A stretch of DNA of 9,744 nucleotides, taken from positions 1-9,744 of the forward strand of contig USBI01000058.1 in NCBI GenBank assembly GCA_900552945.1, written 5' to 3'. The DNA is from an uncultured Oscillospiraceae bacterium. GTDB taxonomy: Bacteria; Bacillota; Clostridia; Oscillospirales; Ruminococcaceae. Shown here in pieces: positions 4,939 through 9,744 of this stretch (position 1 is the stretch's first letter; each line of letters starts with the position of its first letter). A model generated the notes under the pieces. That model was not told the origin of the DNA. It made no database searches and saw only the letters and a program-made list of their open reading frames with translations. Position numbers and translations under genes: made by a program.

Positions 4939-4978
4939 TTTCGAGTCAGGCCCGTTATGACCACTTCGATACGTCTCC
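4939..4978 (-). pseudogene. tRNA-Ser 5' half relic (A), outermost
   Basis: Forty nt from acceptor GGAGACG through the D arm to CTCGAAA (anticodon CGA), then ATTTTAAAAAAA replaces the anticodon stem. It is the copy nearest undisturbed chromosome and is preceded by a promoter and a hairpin, so it is the best candidate for the original chromosomal tRNA-Ser(CGA). The matching 3' half (expected to begin with TCAGG) is not in the window. Confidence 0.85.
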
Positions 4979-4990
4979 ATATAAAACTAC

Positions 4991-5030
4991 TTCGTTGTTC
5001 AGGATCGTCAGAGCAATCCTGAACAACGAA
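4991..5030 (-). terminator. perfect hairpin between Dabb gene and tRNA relic A
   Basis: 4991-5005 and 5016-5030 form a perfect 15-bp stem with a 10-nt loop. On the minus strand it is followed by GTAGTTTTATAT, so it could end the pfkA-Dabb transcript, though the T run is short. It also lies just after a candidate promoter (5035-5063), so it could be the start of the tRNA leader instead. Confidence 0.45.
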
Positions 5031-5034
5031 TAAT

Positions 5035-5063
5035 AGTATACTAAAAATCCGGATAAAATGCAA
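5035..5063 (-). promoter_or_regulatory. candidate promoter upstream of tRNA relic A
   Basis: On the minus strand TTGCAT (5058-5063) and TATACT (5035-5040) have a 17-nt spacer. Transcription would pass the 15-bp hairpin and reach the broken tRNA-Ser start 57 nt beyond the -10. The spacer contains the palindrome ATCCGGAT. Confidence 0.45.
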
Positions 5064-5071
5064 GGGCTTTT

Positions 5072-5365
5072 TTAAACTTCAAAATCCGCGCTGACCCGAT
5101 CTTTGGTTACACTGCGTACGATTTTTGCCGCTTCCAGGTGCAGGGGGTTGGTGCGGTATGCTTCGAGCGAAGCACGGTCGGTAAACTCGGTATAAAGGCA
5201 GATATCATGGGACGTTTCATTGTAACAAACCGAAACTTCTACCTTGAGAAGACCGTCGATCTTTCCCTGCAGAGATTCCAGCGCCTGCTTCATGCGGCCG
5301 TAGTCGTGTTCCAGATAATGCTCTCTTCCATTTACTGCGTTATAAAGTACAATGTGTTTTACCAT
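5072..5365 (-). CDS. Dabb-family (stress-responsive alpha/beta barrel) protein
   Basis: A 97-residue protein starts at ATG 5363-5365, preceded on the minus strand by AAAGGATGGAG. It begins MVKHIVLYN, the usual opening of the Dabb fold, with mid-section EVSVCYNETSHDICLYTEF (43-61) and a tail LHLEAAKIVRSVTKDRVSADFEV that matches the pattern of this family. These are small dimeric ferredoxin-like barrels. Most bacterial members have no assigned reaction. The gene starts 18 bp after the phosphofructokinase stop on the same strand and is likely co-transcribed with it. Nothing in the sequence identifies a substrate. Confidence 0.8.
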   Translation of the reverse strand: MVKHIVLYNAVNGREHYLEHDYGRMKQALESLQGKIDGLLKVEVSVCYNETSHDICLYTEFTDRASLEAYRTNPLHLEAAKIVRSVTKDRVSADFEV

Positions 5366-5383
5366 GTTGCTCCATCCTTTTTG

Positions 5384-6451
5384 TTAGTCTCCAAACGAAA
5401 TGCCAACCTTGCGCGCGATCTGAACCATCTGATGATCTGCCGGCACAAATTTTGTAATACCTGCTACTTCTTCAAGCGGATTGTGGGTGACGATGTTGTT
5501 TTTCATAGCAACGGAAACGCCAAAACAGCCCTGTTCGATCAAACCAGCTGCATATACACCGAACTGGGTTGCCAGTACACGGTCATAGGAAGACGGACTG
5601 CCGCCGCGGACGATATGGCCCGGAACAACGACTCTAGTCTCAAATCCGATTTTTTCACCGATACCGGCGGCGATGCGGTTGGTTGCCGTCACTTCGCCGC
5701 GTTCCATACGCTGTTTCGCGCGCTCTTTCTTTTTCAGTTTGGCTTCTTCTTTGTCCATTGCGCCTTCTGCAACTACGACAATGGAAAAGTTTTTACCCTG
5801 ATCGGCGCGGTGCTGTACCGAATCTGCGATTTTGTCGATGTCAAACGGGATTTCCGGTAATACAATGATATCTGCACCGCCTGCAATGCCGGAATAGAGG
5901 CTCAGCCAGCCGGCTTTGTTGCCCATGATCTCAATGACCATGACACGCTTGTGGCTGCACGCGGTGGTGTGGATTCGGTCAATTACGTCGGTCGCAATAT
6001 CCACCGCAGTATGGAAACCGAAGGTAACGTCGGTACCCCAAATGTCGTTGTCAATTGTTTTGGGAAGGCCGATGACATTCAATCCCTCGTCAGAAAGCAG
6101 TTTAGCGGTTTTATGGGTACCGTTTCCGCCTAAAATCAGCAGGCAGTCAAGCCCCATTTTTTTATAGTTTGCTTTCATGTTTTCAACTTTATCGATGTTG
6201 TCTTCAATGACGCGCATCTTTTTGTACGGCTGACGGGAAGTGCCCAAAATGGTTCCGCCGCGGGTTAAAATGCCGGAAAAATCTTCCGGTTTCATTTTGT
6301 GGGATTCACCGTGGATCAGGCCGTGATAACCGTCAACGATCCCGATGATTTGCGCATTGTCGATCTGTTCGTAAATTGCCTTTGCGGCGCCGCGAATGGT
6401 TGCGTTCAATCCTGGGCAGTCTCCGCCGCTTGTCAGAATTCCAATTTTCAT
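5384..6451 (-). CDS. pfkA: 6-phosphofructokinase
   Basis: This 355-residue enzyme phosphorylates fructose 6-phosphate to the 1,6-bisphosphate in glycolysis. It has the opening ILTSGGDCPGLNATIRG (5-21), GGNGT (108-112), PKTIDND with catalytic base Asp134, IMGNKAGW (175-182), and PGHIVRGGSPSSYDR near the C-terminus. The Gly after Asn110 corresponds to Gly104 of E. coli PfkA, which favours ATP over pyrophosphate. Lys131 in PKTIDND is the residue of group III and PPi-type enzymes, whereas E. coli PfkA has Gly there. Asn110 replaces the metal-binding Asp of GGDGS. A charged insertion (about 238-262, rich in Lys/Arg/Glu) makes it longer than the 320-residue bacterial form. I call it a group III-like PFK, probably ATP-using. 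The start is supported by GGGGGGAG about 7 nt upstream. Confidence 0.93.
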   Translation of the reverse strand: MKIGILTSGGDCPGLNATIRGAAKAIYEQIDNAQIIGIVDGYHGLIHGESHKMKPEDFSGILTRGGTILGTSRQPYKKMRVIEDNIDKVENMKANYKKMGLDCLLILGGNGTHKTAKLLSDEGLNVIGLPKTIDNDIWGTDVTFGFHTAVDIATDVIDRIHTTACSHKRVMVIEIMGNKAGWLSLYSGIAGGADIIVLPEIPFDIDKIADSVQHRADQGKNFSIVVVAEGAMDKEEAKLKKKERAKQRMERGEVTATNRIAAGIGEKIGFETRVVVPGHIVRGGSPSSYDRVLATQFGVYAAGLIEQGCFGVSVAMKNNIVTHNPLEEVAGITKFVPADHQMVQIARKVGISFGD

Positions 6452-6485
6452 TTCAGGCTCCCCCCATATTCATATTCATAATTTT

Positions 6486-6514
6486 ATTATATGACGCTTG
6501 GCCCGGAATAGCAA
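6486..6514 (-). promoter_or_regulatory. promoter of pfkA
   Basis: On the minus strand TTGCTA (6509-6514) and consensus TATAAT (6486-6491) are exactly 17 nt apart, 34 nt before the pfkA ATG. This is a good housekeeping promoter for pfkA and the Dabb gene. Confidence 0.75.
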
Positions 6515-6563
6515 GAAGCCTTTTATTTGTACAGAAATATATTTTTTGACTTTGGAAAAGATA

Positions 6564-6597
6564 AAAAAGCAAGGCCGTTCACACGGCCTTGCTTTTT
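6564..6597 (-). terminator. terminator of the P-type ATPase gene
   Basis: A 15-bp stem (6564-6578 with 6583-6597) with a 4-nt loop has a GC-rich core GCAAGGCCGT and a T run on the minus strand. It starts 1 nt beyond the ATPase stop codon. A-rich and T-rich arms would allow some function in both directions. Confidence 0.9.
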
Positions 6598-6598
6598 G

Positions 6599-9316
6599 CT
6601 ATTGATTTTCTTTTTTTGAGCGGTGGAAACATTGCCCCAGTTTTTTGAATATGGCTGAGATGATCGGTACCGCGAGACAATAACCGAATACGGTCAAAAG
6701 GTCTGTACCGGAAAGGGGAACTGTGGAAAAGATGGGCTGGCACGCCGGCAGATAGATTGCCGCAAATACGACTGCGGCGGAAAGCAAAACCGCGCCAATC
6801 AGTTTCAAATTGTTGAAGTAAGGAACGGAAAAGATGGTTTTTGTTTCGCTTTTGCATTCAAATACATGGATGAGCTGGGTCAAAACAAGGGTGAGAAACG
6901 CGGCAGTGCGCGCGATTTCGACGTTTCGGTAACGGTCAAAAAAGGTGACGAATACAGCAAGTGTTGTAAGCCCGATGAGGCAGCCACGGAAGAGGATGGT
7001 GGTGAGCAGCCCGCCTGAAAAAACGCTTTCGTTTCGCCGCCTGGGCCGTTTTTCCATCACGTCTTTTTCCGCAGGTTCCAACCCCAGAGCGATTGCCGGC
7101 GGGCCGTCGGTGGCAAGGTTGACCAGGAGAATCTGGATAGGCATAAGCACGACCGGGAGCCCCATTAAAATGCCGAGGAACATGGTGAGCACTTCGCCGA
7201 TGTTGCAGGAAAGCAGGTAGCGGATGAATTTGCGGATGTTGCTGTAAATGACCCGCCCTTCTTCCACAGCTGAGACCAGGGTGGCAAAGTTGTCGTCGAG
7301 CAGGATGAGGTCACCCGCTTCTTTGGTGACATCGCTTCCGCCGATGCCCATCGCCACGCCAATGTCAGCTTCCTTGATGGCGGGTGCGTCGTTTACACCG
7401 TCTCCGGTCATGGCTACCACATGCCCGTGCCGTTTGAGCGAGCGGACGATCCTGAGTTTGTGATGCGGGCTCACCCGTGCGAATACAGTGGTTTGCTGTA
7501 CGGCAAGATCAAGTTCGTGGTCACCCATTGCTTCCAGCTCCGCGCCGGTTATAATACGATCGCCCTTGTGAAAAATGCCAATCTGTGCCGCGATGGCCGT
7601 GGCTGTGGTTTTATGGTCCCCGGTGATCATAATGGTTTTGATGCCCGCCTTCATACAGGTGCGGATGGCTTGCTTTGCCTCTTTGCGCGGCGGGTCGATC
7701 ATACCGGCAAGACCGAGAAAGGTGAGGTTTTCCTCGTCTTTTCCATCGTCCTGTGAGGAAAGCGGCTTGAACGCAAATCCGATTACCCGCAAAGCGTTTC
7801 CAGCCATCTCTTCGTTTTGCCGGAGTAGTTCGTTTTTGCGTTCCCGGTTTAACAATTCGCTTCCGTGCTCGGTCAGCACCCGCGCGCAGCGCCCCAGCAG
7901 GATGTCTACAGCGCCTTTTAAGAAGAGGTAATGACTGCCGTCCAGAGCTTTTACGGTGACCGACATATACTTCTTTTCGCTGTCAAACGGGTTTTCATTT
8001 GTTTTGCTGTAATGGGAGAATACCGAGCGGGGAGTGAACCCGCCTTTCGCGGCGGCGGTCAGAAGGGCAAGCTCGGTGGGATCGCCTTCATTTTCTCCAC
8101 GCTTGCCGTCCAGTGCCGGAATTTTAGCGTTGTTGCAGAGAACGGCGCATTCCAGCAGGGTTTTTAGCTGGTGTCCGGGAGAGAATGTGTGGCCGTTTTC
8201 GGTGATCTCGCCTTCTGGGAGATACCCGTCGCCGCTCAGCTCATAACAGTGACCGGGCAGATATATTTTTTTCACAGTCATCCGGTTCTGGGTCAGTGTG
8301 CCGGTTTTGTCGGAACAGATCACGCTGGCACAGCCCAGCGTTTCGACCGCGTGCAGCTTGCGGATGAGTGCTTTACGGCGCACCATGCGGTTGACGGCGA
8401 GTGCTAATGCAATGGTGACGATGGCAGGCAGTCCTTCCGGGACGGCGGCAACAGCCAGTGATACGCCGGTAATCAACATGTCAATGGCGTTTTCACCGTG
8501 AAGGATTCCAGCACCCGCTACGATGGTACAGATGATAAGACATCCCACAGCAATGTATTTTCCGAGTTCGTCCAACCGTCTCTGCAGCGGGGTTTGTTCT
8601 TCTTCAATACTGCCCAGCATACCGGCAATGCCGCCCATTTTTGTCTGCATGCCGGTAGCGGATACCCGCCCGCTGGCACGTCCCTGGGTGATGATCGTTC
8701 CCATAAACAGACGGCAGTCGTCCGGCTGGTCTGCATCTGCAAGTCCGGCGGCTGCGCTGGATTTTGAAACCGGAACCGATTCTCCGGTCAGGATGGATTC
8801 ATCCGCCGCACAGGAAATTCCTTTTAACAGGATGACGTCTGCCGGAACCTTGTCGCCGGCCTCCAGTTCAATAACATCGCCCGGTACAATTTCTTCCGAA
8901 GGAATATGACGCAAAGTGCCGTCACGATAAACACGGGCAAGGGGAGCGGCCATTTTTTTCAGGGCTTCAAGTGTTTTTTCGGTGTGAAATTCCTGAACAA
9001 ATCCCATGATCCCGTTGAGGACCACGATGACCGCAATGGCCGCCGCTTCAACCAGTTCGCCCATACAGGCGGAGATCACGGTGCTGATGAGCAGGATGAT
9101 GACCAGGACGTCTTTAAACTGACTGAGAAGAATGCGCAGCGCGCTCACTTTTTTTTCGGACAGAAGCGCGTTTCTTCCGTATTTGGAAAGCAGATGCTGC
9201 GCTTCCCGCGTTGTGAGCCCGGGGGGCTTCAGCGGATCATTTACGCTGTGCTTTTCTTCTAAAACCTGACTGGAAACTTCGCTGAGATCTTTGTGAAGAA
9301 CGTCCAACCACTTCAA
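6599..9316 (-). CDS. calcium-type P-type ATPase (P2, SERCA/PMR1-like)
   Basis: This 905-residue membrane pump probably exports Ca2+ using ATP. I choose TTG (9314-9316) because AAAGGAAG lies about 6 nt upstream; the longer frame from 9448 would add 44 residues without support and cross the neighbouring promoter region. In order it has an N-terminal cation ATPase domain, two helices, the actuator loop TGES (177-180), and M4 with VPEGLP (Pro293, Glu294). The phosphorylation motif DKTGT has Asp336, the nucleotide domain has KGA (467-469), and the hinge motif TGDGVNDAPA starts at 637. M5 has SCNIGE (Asn705, Glu708) and M6 has NLATDG (Asn733, Thr736, Asp737). These membrane residues correspond to SERCA Glu309, Asn768, Glu771, Asn796, Thr799 and Asp800, which supports Ca2+ as substrate. 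Mn2+ is possible. It is a single gene with its own terminator and nothing suggests transfer. Confidence 0.93.
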   Translation of the reverse strand: MKWLDVLHKDLSEVSSQVLEEKHSVNDPLKPPGLTTREAQHLLSKYGRNALLSEKKVSALRILLSQFKDVLVIILLISTVISACMGELVEAAAIAVIVVLNGIMGFVQEFHTEKTLEALKKMAAPLARVYRDGTLRHIPSEEIVPGDVIELEAGDKVPADVILLKGISCAADESILTGESVPVSKSSAAAGLADADQPDDCRLFMGTIITQGRASGRVSATGMQTKMGGIAGMLGSIEEEQTPLQRRLDELGKYIAVGCLIICTIVAGAGILHGENAIDMLITGVSLAVAAVPEGLPAIVTIALALAVNRMVRRKALIRKLHAVETLGCASVICSDKTGTLTQNRMTVKKIYLPGHCYELSGDGYLPEGEITENGHTFSPGHQLKTLLECAVLCNNAKIPALDGKRGENEGDPTELALLTAAAKGGFTPRSVFSHYSKTNENPFDSEKKYMSVTVKALDGSHYLFLKGAVDILLGRCARVLTEHGSELLNRERKNELLRQNEEMAGNALRVIGFAFKPLSSQDDGKDEENLTFLGLAGMIDPPRKEAKQAIRTCMKAGIKTIMITGDHKTTATAIAAQIGIFHKGDRIITGAELEAMGDHELDLAVQQTTVFARVSPHHKLRIVRSLKRHGHVVAMTGDGVNDAPAIKEADIGVAMGIGGSDVTKEAGDLILLDDNFATLVSAVEEGRVIYSNIRKFIRYLLSCNIGEVLTMFLGILMGLPVVLMPIQILLVNLATDGPPAIALGLEPAEKDVMEKRPRRRNESVFSGGLLTTILFRGCLIGLTTLAVFVTFFDRYRNVEIARTAAFLTLVLTQLIHVFECKSETKTIFSVPYFNNLKLIGAVLLSAAVVFAAIYLPACQPIFSTVPLSGTDLLTVFGYCLAVPIISAIFKKLGQCFHRSKKENQ

Positions 9317-9402
9317 GGCGATCTTCCTTTCTTTTACTCGTTCTGCTCTATGCTTATTCGGCGGATGGACAAAATATACGGCTGACTTTTTATCTTCGCA
9401 TA

Positions 9403-9430
9403 TTGACAAAAATGGGTGGCATAGTAAAAT
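9403..9430 (+). promoter_or_regulatory. promoter of trxB
   Basis: TTGACA (9403-9408) and TAAAAT (9425-9430) are separated by 16 nt, and the GTG start follows 37 nt later. It lies in the divergent gap shared with the ATPase gene. Confidence 0.75.
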
Positions 9431-9467
9431 GAAAGAAACATTTTGCAAGGAAAGACAGGTGAGGCTT

Positions 9468-9744
9468 GTGGAACATTATCAAGTCGTTATTATCGGAGGC
9501 GGAACAGCAGGCTTTTCTGCGGCGCTTTACGCTGCGCGTTCCGGGCTGAGCGTGCTGGTGGTGGAAAACAATCTTCCGGGCGGGCAGATTGTCACCTCGC
9601 CGGATGTGGAAAATTACCCCGGCATTGAACATATTTCCGGTTTTGATTTTGTGGAAACCTTAAAACGGCAGGCGGAGTCGTTCGGGGCTCGGCTTCTGAG
9701 CGGTCAGCCGTCGGAATATGCACTTTCTGGAACTAAAAAAACGC
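9468..9744 (+). CDS. trxB: thioredoxin reductase, N-terminal part, cut by window edge
   Basis: The GTG start at 9468 follows AGGTGAGG (9457-9464). The 92 visible residues match the FAD-binding start of thioredoxin reductases: YQVVIIGGGTAGFSAALYAA (about 4-23) is the GxGxxG-type dinucleotide motif. LPGGQIVTSPDVENYPG follows, and then FDFVETLKRQAESFGA. In the full enzyme an NADPH domain with a CxxC disulfide centre passes electrons to thioredoxin in the cytoplasm; that part lies beyond the window. Other members of the family, such as ferredoxin-linked forms, cannot be excluded without the rest. It is transcribed away from the ATPase gene. Confidence 0.88.
   Translation, partial: MEHYQVVIIGGGTAGFSAALYAARSGLSVLVVENNLPGGQIVTSPDVENYPGIEHISGFDFVETLKRQAESFGARLLSGQPSEYALSGTKKT

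Larger units (their letters stand above)
4127..4978. repeat. tandem array of tRNA-Ser-linked attachment-site-like units
   Basis: This 852-bp stretch has no gene but is not random. It is built of four related units behind the intact tRNA-Ser, with anticodon-loop starts at 4088 (intact), 4291, 4549, 4741 and 4939, giving periods of 203, 258, 192 and 198. Each unit, read on the minus strand, has a tRNA-Ser 5' part cut at the anticodon loop. Then come 85-88 nt, a pair of GTTCTNYCC-like direct repeats (13-nt period), and 44-56 nt of A/T-rich DNA before the next tRNA start. The unit upstream of the 4291 relic is longer by about 60 nt. The shared hexamer at every break is TCGAAA. Small reading frames here (for example 4113-4406 and 4431-4685) are chance. 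Confidence 0.8.

Noticed and set aside
4291..4978. CRISPR-like array from repeated ~40-nt elements
   Set aside because: The spacing is 192-258 nt, the repeats are recognisable tRNA-Ser 5' halves, and no cas genes are seen.
5138..5860. 240-codon plus-strand frame
   Set aside because: It is the antisense shadow of the Dabb and phosphofructokinase genes, with no ribosome site.
9317..9448. 44-residue N-terminal extension of the P-type ATPase
   Set aside because: It crosses the trxB promoter region, has no ribosome site, and family members begin near the TTG start chosen.

Overview
The window looks like the integrase end of an integrative element joined to the chromosome of a Gram-positive anaerobe, probably a Clostridia/Oscillospiraceae-type gut bacterium. 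The evidence is strong AGGAGG-type ribosome sites, frequent GTG/TTG starts, a clostridial-looking PfkA, a MazF close to the Bacillus EndoA type, and a Tn916-like order of sigma-like regulator, Xis and Int. Taxonomy is inferred from protein style only.

Positions 1-3992 are the mobile side. A possible gene fragment runs off the left edge on the minus strand. It is followed by mostly non-coding DNA with a terminator (332-369) and two tandem hairpins (731-774 and 812-849). The second hairpin buries the ribosome site of a sigma-70 region 4-like regulator (857-1366). After 579 bp without a convincing gene come a MazF-type toxin (1946-2323), an overlapping excisionase-like HTH protein (2316-2558) and a tyrosine integrase (2706-3992) with all its catalytic residues.

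Positions 3993-5071 are the junction. An intact tRNA-Ser(CGA) (minus strand, 4033-4126, CCA encoded) lies with its 3' end towards the integrase. Behind its 5' end are four relics of the 5' half of a different tRNA-Ser, each ending at the anticodon loop (loop starts 4291, 4549, 4741 and 4939). The last three are 40-nt copies that are 36-38/40 identical to their neighbours. Every unit also carries a pair of GGRNAGAAC motifs at a 13-nt period, 85-88 nt from the broken anticodon loop. I read this as a stack of attachment sites left by repeated integration into the anticodon loop of tRNA-Ser, where each arriving element brings a complete replacement tRNA. This is the most unusual feature of the window.

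Positions 5072-9744 are ordinary chromosome. On the minus strand are a small Dabb-domain protein downstream of a 6-phosphofructokinase, then a Ca2+-type P-type ATPase with its own terminator. A divergent plus-strand thioredoxin reductase runs off the right edge.
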